A DNA stretch of 64,000 nt, from assembly GCA_037974665.1 (NCBI GenBank), contig CM075770.1:65111850-65175849 (forward strand), given 5' to 3'. This document shows, piece after piece, positions 1 to 11,149 of this stretch. This DNA is from Ehretia macrophylla. Its lineage: Eukaryota > Streptophyta > Magnoliopsida > Boraginales > Ehretiaceae. Made by a program: the position numbers and the translations under genes. The stretch's first letter is position 1, and every line of letters starts with the position of its first letter. The notes under the pieces are model-generated. The model did no database searches, had not been told where the DNA came from, and was given only the letters and a program-made list of their open reading frames with translations.

Positions 1-98
1 GATGCACCGGATCCCATCAGAACTCCGAAGTTAAGCGTGCTTGGGCGAGAGTAGTACTAGGATGGGGGACCCCTTGGGAAGTCCTTGTGTTGCACCCC
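1..98 (+). rRNA. 5S rRNA: 5S rRNA gene copy 1 (5' end outside window)
   Basis: The window opens at gene nt 22, so the first 21 nt are missing. The rest has A box, intermediate element and C box, and ends TTGCACCCC before a T-rich tract. Changes: A22G, T88G and C95T in the C box, C107T. Confidence 0.9.
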
Positions 99-655
99 CT
101 TTTCAATTTTTTTTGCTCCGGTTAGGGTTGGCAAGATACTTTATCCACCACATTTCTATTATCAAACCCCACGGCACCTTAGGCAAGACAACTTCGCTTC
201 ACGAGGAGGCTGGGCCAGCAAACCGAGGGCGTAGGGCTTGTGACCAGGTCTCCGTCGCTCCGGTGCCCATAACTTTTGATCCGTAAGGAGTTACGCGGCG
301 CACAGTATACTGTTGCAAAGCTCTCCGAGAGCTCTACGATAGGGGTAGCAAACTTGTTCCCTGTGCCCATTTTGGCGCCCAAAATCGAACGTTTTCATCA
401 ATTTTGGGCAACTTTTCTATTTTTGCTCTATTTTTTTGTCCCGGATCATACGTCGTGAGTTGTTAAAAGGACAAAAACCTTACTCGCGGGATATTAGAGG
501 GCCCTACAACGCGTCGATATTACGTCTTTCGAGGATGCTGCGTTGTTAAAGCGGATGGGTTGTCGTTGAGCCCATTGGGCCTTTTGAATGGGCCATCTCT
601 CTAGGTTGGGAATGTGAATCGTTAACACATAAAGGAATTGCGCCCTGAACATGAC

Positions 656-774
656 TGGTGCGATCATACAAGCACTAATGCACGGGATCCCATCAGAACT
701 ACGAAGTTAAGCGTGTTTGGGCGAGAGTAGCACGAGGATGAGTGACCCCGTGGGAAGTCCTCGTGCTGTACCCC
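656..774 (+). rRNA. 5S rRNA: 5S rRNA gene copy 2
   Basis: Full length at 119 nt but strongly diverged: G1T, C15A, C29G, C46A, C61T, T76C, T79G, G86A, C95G, T111C and C114T. Two changes fall in the C box, so it is probably weak or silent. Confidence 0.88.
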
Positions 775-1332
775 GCTTTTCAATTTTTTTTGCTCCGGTT
801 AGGGTTGCCAAGATAATTTATCCACCACATTTCTATTATCGAACCCCACGGCACCTTGGGCAAGACAACTTCGCTTCACGTGGAGGCTGGGCCAGCAAAC
901 CAAAGGCGTAGGGCTTGTGACCAAGTCTCCATCACTACGGTGCCCATAACTTTTAATCCGTAAGGAGTTACGCGTCGCACAACATACTGTTCCAAAGCTC
1001 TCCGAGAGCTCTACGACAGGGGTAGCAAACTTGCTCCCTGTGCCCTTTTTGGAGCCCAAAATCGAACTTTTGCATCCGTTTTGGGCCACTTTTCTATTTT
1101 TGCTCTGTTTTTCCATCCCGGATCGTACATCGTGAGCTGTTAAAAGGACAAAAACCTTACTCTCTGGACATTAGAGGGCCCTACAACGCGTCGATATCAC
1201 GTCTTTCAAGGATAATGCATTTTTAAAGCAGATGGGATCTCGTTGAGCCCATTGGGCCTTTTGAATGGGCCATCTCTACAGGTTGGGAATGTGAACCGTT
1301 AACACATAAGGGAATTGTGCCCTGAACATCAC

Positions 1333-1451
1333 TGGTGCGATCATACAAGCACTAATGCACGGGATCCTATCAGAAGTCCGAAGTTAAGCGTGTTTGGGCG
1401 AGAGTAGTACTAGGATCGGTAAGCCCCTGGGAAGTCCTCATGTTGCACCCC
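1333..1451 (+). rRNA. 5S rRNA: 5S rRNA gene copy 3
   Basis: 119 nt with G1T, C15A, C29G, C36T, C44G, C61T, G85C, G89A, C91G and G108A. The C box has three changes (GATCGGTAAG instead of GATGGGTGAC), so it is likely a pseudogene. Confidence 0.87.
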
Positions 1452-2008
1452 CCTTTTCAATTTTTTTTTCTCTGGATAGGGTTGCCAAGATACTTTATCC
1501 ACCATATTTCTATTATAGAACCCACGGCACCTTGGGCAAGACAACTTCGCTTCACGTGGAGGCTGGGCCAGGAAACCGAGGGCGTAGGGCTTGTGACCAG
1601 GTCTCCGTCGCGCCGGTGCCCATAATTTTTGATCCGTAAGGAGTTATTCGGCGCACAGCATACCGTTGCAAAGCTCTCCGAGAGCTCTACAACAGGGACA
1701 GCTAGCTTGCTCGCTGTACCCTTTTTGGAGCCCAAAATTGAATGTTTTCATTAGTTTCGGGCCACTTTTCTGCTTTTGCTCTGTTTTTCCATCCCGGATC
1801 GTGCGTCGTGAGATGTTAAACGGACGTCATCCTTACTCGCAGGACATTAGAGGGCCCTACAATGCGTCGATATCACCTCTTGCGTGGATGCTGCGTTGTT
1901 GAAGCAGATGGGTTGTCGTTAACGCCATTGGGCCTGTTGATTGGGCCATCTCTCTAGGCTAGGACTGTGAACCGTTAACACATAAAGGAATTGTGCCCTC
2001 AACATGAC

Positions 2009-2127
2009 GGTTGCGATCATACCAAAACTAATGCACCGGATCCCATCAAAACTCCGAAGTTAAGCGTGCTTGGGCGAGAGTAGTATTAGGATTGGTGACC
2101 CCCTAGGAAGTCCTAGTGTTGCGCCCC
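2009..2127 (+). rRNA. 5S rRNA: 5S rRNA gene copy 4
   Basis: 119 nt with G3T, G17A, C18A, G41A, C78T, G85T, G97A, C107A and A115G. A box and intermediate element are intact; the C box is altered at 85 and 97. Confidence 0.88.
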
Positions 2128-2688
2128 CCGTTTTCAATTTTTTTTGCTCTGGTTAGGGTTGCCAAGATAGTTTATCCACCACATTTCTATTATCGAACCC
2201 CACGGCACCTTGGGCAAGACAACTTCGCTTCACGTGGAGGCTGGGCCAGCAAACCGAGGGCGTAGGGCTTGTGACCAAGTCTCCGTCGCTGCGGTGCCCA
2301 TAACTTTTGATCCGTAAGGAGTTACGCGGCGTACAGCATACCGTTCAAAAGATCTTCGAGAGCTCTACGACAAGGGCAGCAAGCTTGCGCCCTATTCCCT
2401 TTTTGGAGAGCAAAATTGAACGTTTTCATTAGTTTTGGGCCACTTTTTTAAATTTTTTCTCTGTTTTTCTGACCCGGATCGTACGTCGTGAGTTGTTAAA
2501 AGGACGACAACTTTACTCGGCGGACATTAGAGGGCCCAACAACTCGTCGATATCACGTCTTGCGAGGATGCTGCGTTGTTGAAGCGGATGGGTTGTCGTT
2601 GAGCCCATTGGGCCTTTTGAATAGGCCATCTCTCAGAGCTGGGACTGTGAACTGTTAACACATAATGGAATTATGCCCTGAACATGAC

Positions 2689-2807
2689 TGGTGCGATCAT
2701 ACCAGTACTAATGCACGGGATCCCATCAGAACTCCAAAGTTAAGCGTGTTTGGGCGAGAGTAGTACTAGGATCGGTGACCCCCTTGGAAGTCCTCGTGTT
2801 GCACCCC
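2689..2807 (+). rRNA. 5S rRNA: 5S rRNA gene copy 5
   Basis: 119 nt with G1T, C18T, C29G, G48A, C61T, G85C and G97T. It shares G85C with copies 3, 11 and 17, which suggests a common C-box variant lineage. Confidence 0.88.
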
Positions 2808-3365
2808 CCTTTTCAATATTTTTTGCTCCGGTTAGGGTTGCCAAGATACAAAATTCACCACATTTCTATTATCGAACCACACGGTACCTTGGGCAAGACA
2901 ACTTCGCTTCACATGGAGGCTGGGCCAGCAAACCGAGGGCGTAGGGCTTGTGACCAGGTCTCCGTCACTCCGATGCCCATAACTTTTGATCCATAAGGAG
3001 TTACGCGTTGCACAGCATACCGTTGCAAAGCTCTTCGAGAGCTCTACGACAGGGGCAGCTAGCCTGATCGTAGTGCCCTTTTTGGAGCCCAAAATTGAAC
3101 GTTTTCATAAGTTTCGGTCTACTTTTCTTCTTTTGCTCTATTTTTTCATCCCGGATCGTACGTCGTGAGATGTTAAAAGGACGACAACCTGACTCGCTGG
3201 ACATTAGAGGGACCAACAACTCGTCGATATCACGTCTTGCGAGGATGCTGCGTTGTTGAAGCGGATGGGTTGTCGTTGAGCCCATTGGGCCTTTTGAATA
3301 GGCCATCTCTCGGGGCTGGGACTGTGAACTGTTAACACATAATGGAATTGTGCCCTGAACATGAC

Positions 3366-3484
3366 TGGTGCAATCATACCAGCACTATTGCACGGGATCC
3401 CATCAGAACTCCGAAGTTAAGTGTGCTTGGGCAAGTGTAATACTAGGATGGGTGACCACTTGGGAAGTCCTCGTGTTGCACCCC
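3366..3484 (+). rRNA. 5S rRNA: 5S rRNA gene copy 6
   Basis: 119 nt with G1T, G7A, A23T, C29G, C57T (A box), G68A and A71T (intermediate element), G75A, C93A and C95T. All three internal promoter parts are affected. Confidence 0.87.
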
Positions 3485-3954
3485 CATTTTCAATTTTTTT
3501 GCTCCGGTTACGGTTGCCAAGATACTTTATCCACCACATTTTATTATTGAACCCCACGGTACCTTGGGCAAGACAACTTCGCTTCACGTGGAGGCTGGGC
3601 CAGCAAACCGAGGGCGTAGGGCTTGCGACCAGGTCTCCATCACTCCAATGCCCATAACTTTTGATCCGCAAGAAGTTACGCGGCGCACAGCATACCGTTG
3701 CAAAGCTCTCCGCGAGCTCTACGACAGGGGCTGCTAGCCTGTTCGCTGTGCCTATTTTGGAGCCCAAAATTGAACATTTTCATCAGTTTTGGGCCACTTT
3801 TTTTCTTTTGCTTTGTTTTTCCATCCCAGATCGTACGTCGTGAGATGTTAAAAGGACAACAACCTTACTCGCTAGACATTAGAGGGCCCTACAACGGGTC
3901 GATACCACGTCTTGTGAGGATGCTGCGTTGTTGAAGTGGATGGGTTGTCGTTAA

Positions 3955-3978
3955 GCCCATTGGGCCTTTTGAATGGGC
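3955..3978 (+). promoter_or_regulatory. Conserved spacer hairpin with site-II-like motifs (example unit)
   Basis: GCCCATT at 3955-3961 and its reverse complement AATGGGC at 3972-3978 flank a 10-nt loop, 63-86 bp upstream of copy 7. The element contains TTGGGCC and ATGGGCC, matching the plant site II core TGGGCY. It recurs at the same place in most units, sometimes with one arm mutated. A regulatory role is inference. Confidence 0.5.
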
Positions 3979-4040
3979 CATCTCTCTAGGCTGGGACTGT
4001 GAACTGCTAACACTTAAAGGAATTGTGCCCTCAACATGAC

Positions 4041-4159
4041 GGGTGCGATCATATCAGCACTAATGCACCGGATCCCATCAGAACTCCGAAGTTAAGCGGG
4101 CTTGGGCGCGAGTGGTACTAAGATGGGTGACCCCCTGGGAAATGCTCATGTTGCACCCC
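4041..4159 (+). rRNA. 5S rRNA: 5S rRNA gene copy 7
   Basis: 119 nt with C14T, T59G, A69C, A74G, G81A, G102A, C104G and G108A. It starts with consensus GGGTGCGATC and has C at -1. Confidence 0.89.
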
Positions 4160-4716
4160 CCTTTTCAATTTTTTTTGCTCCGATTAGGGTTGCCAAGATA
4201 CTTTATCCACCACATTTCTATTATCGAACCCCACGGCACCTTGGGCAAGACAAGTTCGCTTCACGTGGAGGCTGGGCCAGCAAACCGACGGCGTAGGCTT
4301 GTGACCAAGTCTCCGTCACTGCGGTGCCCATAACTTTTGATTCGTAAGTTGTTACGCGGCGCACAGCATATTGTTCCAAAGCTCTCCGAGAGCTCTACGA
4401 CAAGGGCAGCTAACTTGCTCCCTGTGCCCTTTATGGAGCCCAAAATCTAACGTTTTCATCAGTTTTGGCCCACTTTTCTTGTTTTCCTCTATTTTTCTGT
4501 CCCGGATTGTACGTCCTGAGCTATTAAAAGGACGACAACCTTACTCGCGGGACATTAGAGGGCCCTACAAGGCGTCGATATCACGTCTTGCGAGGATGCT
4601 GCGTTGTTGAAGCGGATGGGTTATCGTTAAGCCCATTGGGCCTTCTGAATAGGCCATCTCTCTTGGCTGGGACTGTGAACCGCTAAGACATAAAGGAATT
4701 ATGCCGTGAACATGTC

Positions 4717-4835
4717 GGGTGCTATCGTACCTGCAATAATGCACAGGATCCCATCAGAACTCCGAAGTTAAGCGTGCTTGGGCGAGAGTTGTACTAGGAT
4801 GGGTGACCCCCGGGGAAGTCCTCGTGTTGCACCCT
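4717..4835 (+). rRNA. 5S rRNA: 5S rRNA gene copy 8
   Basis: 119 nt with G7T, A11G, A16T, C20A, C29A, A74T, T96G and C119T. A box and intermediate element match consensus. Confidence 0.89.
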
Positions 4836-5392
4836 CATTTTCAAATTTTTTTGCTCCAGTTAGGGTTGCCAAGATACTTTATCCACCACATTTCTATTAT
4901 CGAACCCCACGTCACCTTGGACAAGACAACTTCGCTTCACGTGGAGGCTGGGTCAGCAAACCGAGGACGTAGGGCTTGTGACCATGTCATCGTCGCTCCG
5001 GTGCCCATAACTTTTGATCCGTAAGGAGTTACGCGGCGCACAACATACCGTTGCAAAGCTCTCCGAGAGCTCTACGATGGGGGCAGCTAGAGTGCTGGCT
5101 GTGCCCTTTTTGGAGCCCAAAATCGAACGCTTTCATCAATTTCGGGCCACTTTTCTTCTTTTGCTCTATTTTTTGTCCCGGATCGTACGTCGTGAGTTGT
5201 TAAAAGGACGACAACCTTACTCGCGGGACATTAGAGGGCCCTACAACTCGTCAATATCACGTCTTACGAGGATGCTGCGTTGTTGAAGTGGATGGGTTGT
5301 CGTTAAGCCCATTGGGCCTTTTGAATGGGCCATCTCTCTAGGCTGGGACTGTGAACCGTTAACACATAAAGGAATTGTGCCCTCAACGTGAC

Positions 5393-5511
5393 GGGTGCGA
5401 TTATGCCAGCACTAATGCACCAGATTCCATTAGAACTCCAAAGTTACGCATGTTTGAGCTAGAGTAGTACTAGGATGGGTGACCCCCTGGGAAGTCCTCA
5501 TGTTGCACCCA
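5393..5511 (+). rRNA. 5S rRNA: 5S rRNA gene copy 9
   Basis: 119 nt with C10T, A13G, G30A, C34T, C39T, G48A, A55C, G58A, C61T, G65A, G68T, G108A and C119A. The A box has four to five changes, so it is very likely a pseudogene despite its full length. Confidence 0.85.
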
Positions 5512-6067
5512 CCTTTTCAATTTTTTTTGCCCCAGTTAGGGTTGCGAAGATACTTTATACCACATTTCTATTATTGATTCCCACGGCACCTTGGGCAAGA
5601 CAACTTCACTTCACGTGGAGGCTGGGCCAGCAAACCGAGGGCGTAGGGTTTGTGACGAAGTCTCCGTCACTGCGGTGCCCATAACTTTTGATCCGTAAAG
5701 AGTTATGCGGCGCACAGCATTCCGTTCCAAAGCACTCCTACTGTTCTACGACAGGGGCAGCTAGCTTGCTCCCTGTGCCATTTTTGGAGCCCAAAATCGA
5801 ACTTTTTCATTAGTTTTGGTCCACTTTTCTATTTTTGCTCTGTTTTTCTGTCCCGGATCGTACGTCGTGCGTTGTTAAAAGGACGATAACCTTAATCGCG
5901 GGATATTAGAGGGCCCTACAACACGTCGATATCACGTCTTGCGAGGATGCAGCGTTGTTGAAGCGGATGGGTTGTCGTTAAGCCCCTTGGGCTTTCTGAA
6001 TGGGCCATCTCTCTAGGCTGGGACTGTGAACCGTTAACACATAATGGAATTGTGCCCTGAACAAGAC

Positions 6068-6186
6068 TGGTGTGATCATACCAGCACTAATGCACCGGAT
6101 CCCATCAGAACTCCGAAGTTAAGCGTGCTTGGGCGAGAGTAGTACTAGGATGGGTGACCCCCTGGGAAGTCCTCGTGTTGCACCCC
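6068..6186 (+). rRNA. 5S rRNA: 5S rRNA gene copy 10 (closest to consensus)
   Basis: Only G1T and C6T differ from the plant consensus over 119 nt. A box, intermediate element and C box are perfect. It is the best candidate for a functional gene here, although its first base is changed. It is followed by CTTTTCAA and an 8-T run at 6196-6203, and then by GGTTAGGGTTG at 6209-6219. Confidence 0.95.
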
Positions 6187-6744
6187 GCTTTTCAATTTTT
6201 TTTGCTCCGGTTAGGGTTGCCAAGATACTTTATCCACCACATTTCTATTATCGAACCCCACGGCACCTTGGGCAAGACAACTTCGCTTCACGTGGAGGCT
6301 GGGCCAACAAACCGAGGGCGTAGGGCTTGTGACCAAGTCTCCGTCACTGCGGTGCCTATAACTTTTGATTCGTAAGGAGTTACACGGCGTACAGCATACC
6401 TTTCCAAAGCTCTCCGAGAGCACTACGACAGGGGTAGCAAACTTGCTCCCTGTGCCCATTTTGGATCCCTAAATCGAACGTTTTCATCAGTTTTGGGCCA
6501 CTTTTCTATTTTTGCTCTGTTTTTCCGTCCCGGATCATACGTCGTGAGCTGTTAAAAGGACAACAACTTTACTCGCGGGATATTAGAGGCCCCTACAACG
6601 CGTTGATATCACATCTTTCGAGGATGCTGCGTTGTTGAAGCGGATGGGTTGTCGTTGAGCCCATTGGGCCTTTTGAATGGGCCATCTCATTAGGCTGGGA
6701 ATGTGAACTGTTAACATATAAAGGAATTGTGCCTTGAACATGAC
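6187..6744 (+). repeat. 5S intergenic spacer (representative, after copy 10)
   Basis: 558 bp, representative of all spacers. Order: T-rich terminator (6189-6203), GGTTAGGGTTG (6209-6219, containing the telo-box core AACCCTAA on the other strand), a conserved middle with TTGGGCAAGACAACTTCGC, ATAACTTTTGAT, the AGCTCTC/GAGAGC inverted repeat near 6407, an A/T-rich part around 6490-6530, GTCGTGAGCTGTTAAAAGG, a GTTGTTGAAGCGGATGGG block, the GCCCATT/AATGGGC hairpin (6659-6682), then the TATA-like upstream region. I see no conserved protein-coding signal beyond frames forced by repetition. Confidence 0.9.
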
Positions 6745-6835
6745 TGGTGCGATCATACCAGCACTAATGCACGGGATCCCATCAGAACTCCGAAGTTAAG
6801 TATGTTTGGGCGAAAGTAGTACAATGATCGGTTAC
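6745..6835 (+). pseudogene. 5S rRNA: 5S rRNA pseudogene copy 11, 3' truncated
   Basis: Nt 1-91 of the gene, then a jump inside the C box (GATCGGTTAC) straight into distal spacer (ATTAAAGTGCCC). The unit is 254 bp instead of 677, a loss of about 423 bp with 2-bp microhomology (AC) at the join. Further changes are G1T, C29G, C57T, G58A, C61T, G70A, T79A, G81T, G85C and G89T. It has no 3' end and no T-run terminator. Confidence 0.93.
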
Positions 6836-6998
6836 ATTAAAGTGCCCTACAATGCGTCGATATCACGTCTTGCGAGGATGCTGCGTTGTTGAAGTGGATG
6901 GGTTGTCGTTGAGCCCATTGGGCCTTTTGAATGGGCTATCTCTCTAGGCTGGGATTGTGAACCGTTAACACATAAAGGAATTGTGCCCTGAACATGAC

Positions 6999-7093
6999 TG
7001 GTGCGATCATACCAGCTCTAATGCACGGGATCCCATCAGAAATCCGAAGTTAAGCGTGTTAGGGCGAGAGTAGTACTAAGATAGGTGACCCCC
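6999..7093 (+). pseudogene. 5S rRNA: 5S rRNA pseudogene copy 12, 3' end deleted
   Basis: The gene reads to GGTGACCCCC and then directly TTTTCAATTTT. About 26 bp are missing, from within the C box to the 3' end, probably through the two C-rich stretches. Other changes: G1T, A19T, C29G, C44A, C61T, T63A, G81A and G85A. The terminator T-run is retained. The unit measures 651 bp. Confidence 0.93.
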
Positions 7094-7649
7094 TTTTCAA
7101 TTTTTTTTGCTTCGGTTAGGGTTGCCAAGATACGTTATCCACCACATTTCTATTATCGAACACCACGGCACCTTGGGCAAGACAAGTTTGCTTCACATAG
7201 AGGCTGGGCCAGCAAACCGAGGGCGTAGGGCTTGTGACCAGGTCTCCGTCGCTCCGGTGCCCATAACTTTTGATGCGCAAGGAGTTACACGGCCCATAGC
7301 ATACCGTTGCAAAGCTCTCCGAGAGCTCTACGACATGGGTAGCTAGCTTGCTCGTTGTGCCCTTGTTGAAGCCAAAAATCAAACATTTTCCCCAGTTTTG
7401 GGCCAATTTTCTATTTTTCTTTTGTTTTCCCGTCCTGGATCGTACGTCGTGAGTTGGTAAAAGGACGACAACCTTACTCACGGGACATTAGAAGGCCCTA
7501 CAACGCGTCGATATCACGCCTTGTGAGGATACTGCGTTGTTGAAGTGGATAGGTTGTCGTTAAGCCCATTGGGCCTTCTAAATGGGCTATCTCTCTAGGC
7601 TGGGACTGTGAACTGTTAACACAAAAAGGAATAACGCCCTGAACATTTC

Positions 7650-7768
7650 GGGTGCGATCATACCAGCACTAATGCACAGGATCCCATCAGAACTCCGAAG
7701 TTAAGCGTGCTTTGGCGAAAGTAGTACTAGGATGGGTGACCCCCTGGGAAATCCTTGTGTTGCACCTC
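7650..7768 (+). rRNA. 5S rRNA: 5S rRNA gene copy 13
   Basis: 119 nt with C29A, G64T, G70A, G102A, C107T and C118T. The C box is intact; the A box end and intermediate element each carry one change. Confidence 0.9.
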
Positions 7769-8326
7769 CCTTTTCAATTTTTTTTGCTCCGGTTAGGGTC
7801 GCCAAGATACTTTATCCACCACATTTCCGTTATCGAAACCCACGGCACCTTGGGCAAGACAACTTCGTTTCACGTGGAGGGTGGACCAGAAAACCAAGGG
7901 CGTATGGCTTTTGACCAGGTTTTCGTCGATTCGGTGCCCATAACTTTTAATCCGTAAGGAGTTACGCGGCGCACAACATACCGTTGCAAATCTCTCTAAG
8001 AGCTCTACGACAAGGGCAACCAGCTTGCTAGTTGTGCCCTTTTTGGAGCCCAAAATCGAACGCTTTCATTAGTTTTGGGCCACTTTTCTATTTTTGCTCT
8101 GTTTTTCCATCCAGGATCGTACGTCTTGAGATGTTAAAATGATGAAAACCTTACTCGCGGGCAATTAGAGGGCCCTACAATGCGTCGATATCACGCCTTA
8201 TGAGGATGCTGCGTTGTTAAAGCGGATGGGTTGTCGTTAAGCCCATTGGGCCTTAAGAATGGGCCATCTCTCAAGGCTGGGACTGTGAACAATTAACACA
8301 TAAACGAATTGTGCCTTGAACATGAT

Positions 8327-8444
8327 GGGAGCGATCATACCAGCACTCATGCACGAGATCCCATAGAACTCCGAAGTTAAGCGTGCTTGGGCGAGAGTAG
8401 TACTAGGATGGGTGACCCCTTGGGAAGTCCTCGTGTTGCACCCC
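8327..8444 (+). rRNA. 5S rRNA: 5S rRNA gene copy 14 (118 nt)
   Basis: One base is lost near nt 39 (CCCATAGAAC). Changes are T4A, A22C, C29G, G30A and C95T. The internal promoter is otherwise consensus. Confidence 0.89.
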
Positions 8445-9000
8445 CCTTTTCAATTTTTTTGCGCCGGTTAGGGTTGCCAAGATACTTTATCCCCCACATT
8501 TCTATTGTCGAACCCCACTGCACCTTGGGCAAGACAACTTCGCTTCACGTGGAGGCTGGGCCAGCAAACCGAGGGCGTAGGGCTTGTGACCAGGTCTCCG
8601 TCGCTCCGGTGCCCATAACTTTTGATCCGTAAGGAGTTACGCGGCGCATAGCATACCGTTGCAAAGCTCTCCAATAGCTCTACGATAGGGGCAGCTAGCT
8701 TGCTTGCTGTGCCCTTTTCAGATTCCAAAATCGAACGTTTTCATCAGTTTCGACCACTTTTCTTCTTTTGCCCTGTTTTTCCATCCCGGATCGTACGTCG
8801 AAAGATGTTAAAAGGACGACAACCGTACTCGTGGGACATTAGAGGGCCCTAAAACGCGTCGATATGACGTCTTGCGAGGATGCTGCGTTGTTGAAGCGGA
8901 TGGGTTGTCGTTAAGCCCATTGGGCCTTCTTAATGGGCCATCTCTCTAGGCTGGGACTGTGAACCGTTAACACATAAAGGAATTGCGCCCTGAACATGTC

Positions 9001-9118
9001 GGGTGCGATCATACCAGCACTAATGCACGGGATCACATCAGAACTCCGAAGTTAAGCGTGCTTGGGCGAGAGAAGTACTAGGATGGGTGACCCCTGGGAA
9101 ATCCTCGTGTTGCACCCC
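9001..9118 (+). rRNA. 5S rRNA: 5S rRNA gene copy 15 (118 nt)
   Basis: C29G, C35A, T73A, one C lost in the CCCCC tract and G102A. The same haplotype reappears in copy 19 at 11708, four units away. Confidence 0.9.
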
Positions 9119-9676
9119 CCTTTTCAATTTTTTTTGCTCCGGTTAGGGTTGCCAAGATACTTTATCCACCACATTTCCATTATCGAACCCCACGGCACCT
9201 CGGGCAAGACAACTTCGCTTCACGTGGAGGTTGGGCCAGCAAACCGAGGGCGTATGGCTTGTGACCATGTTTCCGTCGCTCTGGTGCCGATAACTTTTGA
9301 TCCGTAAGGAGTTACGGCGCACACAGCATACCGTCGCAAATCACTCCGAGAGCTCTACGTCAGGGGCAGCTAGCTTGCTCGCTGTACCCTTTTTGGAGCA
9401 CAAAATCGAACGTTTTCATCAGTTTTGGGCCACTTTTCTATTTTTGCTCTGTTTTTCCGTCCAGGATCGTACGTCGTGAGATGTTAAAAGGATGACAACC
9501 TTACTCGCGGGCAATTAGAGGGCCCTACAACACGTCGATATGACGCCTTTTGAGGATGCTGCGTTGTTGAAGCGGATGGGTTGTCGTTAAGCCCATTGGG
9601 CCTTCTGAATGGGCCATCTTTCTAGGCTGGGACTGTGAACCGTTAACACATAAAGGAATTGTGCCTTGAACATGAC

Positions 9677-9795
9677 TGGTGCGATCATACCAGCACTAAT
9701 GCATCGGATCCCATCGAAACTCCGAAGTTAAGCGTGCTTGGGCGAGAGTAGTACTAGGATGGGTGACCCCCTGGGAAGTCCTCGTGTTGCACCCC
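9677..9795 (+). rRNA. 5S rRNA: 5S rRNA gene copy 16
   Basis: 119 nt with only G1T, C28T, A40G and G41A. The whole internal control region matches consensus, making it one of the better-preserved copies. Confidence 0.93.
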
Positions 9796-10353
9796 CCTTT
9801 TCAATTTTTTTTGCTCCGGGTATGGTTGCCAAGATACTTTATCCATCGCATTTCTATTATCGAACCCCACGGCACCTTGGGCAAGACAACTTCGCTTTAT
9901 GTGGAGGCTAGGCCAGCAAACCGAGGGCGTAGGGCTTGTGATCAAGTCTCCGTCACTGCGGTGCCCATAACTTTTGATCCTTAAGGAGTTACGCGGCGCA
10001 CAGCATACCGTTCCAAAGAACTCCGAGAGCGCTACGACAGGAGTAGCGAGATTGCTCCCTGTGCCCATTTTCGAGTTATAAATCGAACGTTTTCATCAGT
10101 TTTAGGCCACTTTTCTACTTTTGCTCTGTTTTTCCGTCCTGGATCGTACGTCGTGAGCTGTTAAAAGGACAACAACCTTACTCGCGGTATATTAGAGGGC
10201 CCTAAAATGCGTCGATCTCACGTCTTTCGAGAATGCTGCATTGTTAAAGCGGATGGGTTGTCGTTGATCCTATTGGGCCTTTTGAATTGGCCATCTCTCT
10301 AGGCTGGGAATGTGAACCGTTAACACATAAAGGAATTGTGCGTTGAACATGAC

Positions 10354-10472
10354 TGGTGCGATCATACCAGCACTAATGCACGGGATCCCATCAGAACTTC
10401 GAAGTTAAGTATGTTTGGGTGAGAGTAGTACAATGATCGGTTACCCCCTGGGATGTCCTCGTGTTGCACCCC
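10354..10472 (+). rRNA. 5S rRNA: 5S rRNA gene copy 17, C-box variant
   Basis: 119 nt with G1T, C29G, C46T, C57T, G58A, C61T, C67T, T79A, G81T, G85C, G89T and A101T. The A box (AAGTATGTTTGG) and C box (GATCGGTTACC) are the variants seen in truncated copy 11. Probable pseudogene. Confidence 0.87.
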
Positions 10473-11030
10473 CCTTTTCAATTTTTTTTCCTCCGGTTAG
10501 GGTTGCCAAGATACTTTATCCAGCACATTTCTATTATCAAACCCCACGGCACCTTGGGCAAGACAACTTCGCTTCACGTGGAGGCTTGGCCAGCAAACCG
10601 AGGGCGTAGTGCTTGTGACCGGGTCTCTGTCGCTCCGGTGCCCATAACTTTTGATCCGTAAGGCGTTACGTGGCGTACAGCATACCGTTGCAAAACTCTC
10701 CGAGAGCTCAACGACAAGGGCAGCTAGCCTGCTCGTTATGCCCTTTTTGGAGCCCAAAATTGAACGTTTTCATCAGTTTCGAGCCACATTTATTCTTTTG
10801 CTCGGTTTTTCCATCCCGGATCGTACGTCGTGAGATGTTAAAAGGACAATAACCATACTCGCGAGACATTAGAGGGCCCTACAACTGGTCATTACCAGGT
10901 CTTGCGAGGATGCTGCGTTGTTGAAGCAGATGGGTTGTTGTTAAGCCCATTGGGCCTTTTGAATGGGCCATCTCTCTAGGCTAGGAATGGAAACCGTTAA
11001 CACATAAAGCAATTGTGACCTCAACATGAC

Positions 11031-11149
11031 GGGTGCGATCATACTAGCACTAATGTACCGGATCCCATCAGAACTACGAAGTTAAGCGTGCTTAGACGAG
11101 AGTAGTACTAGGATGGTTGACCCCCTGGGAAGTCCTCGTGTTGCACCCC
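11031..11149 (+). rRNA. 5S rRNA: 5S rRNA gene copy 18
   Basis: 119 nt with C15T, C26T, C46A, G64A, G66A and G87T. Confidence 0.9.
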
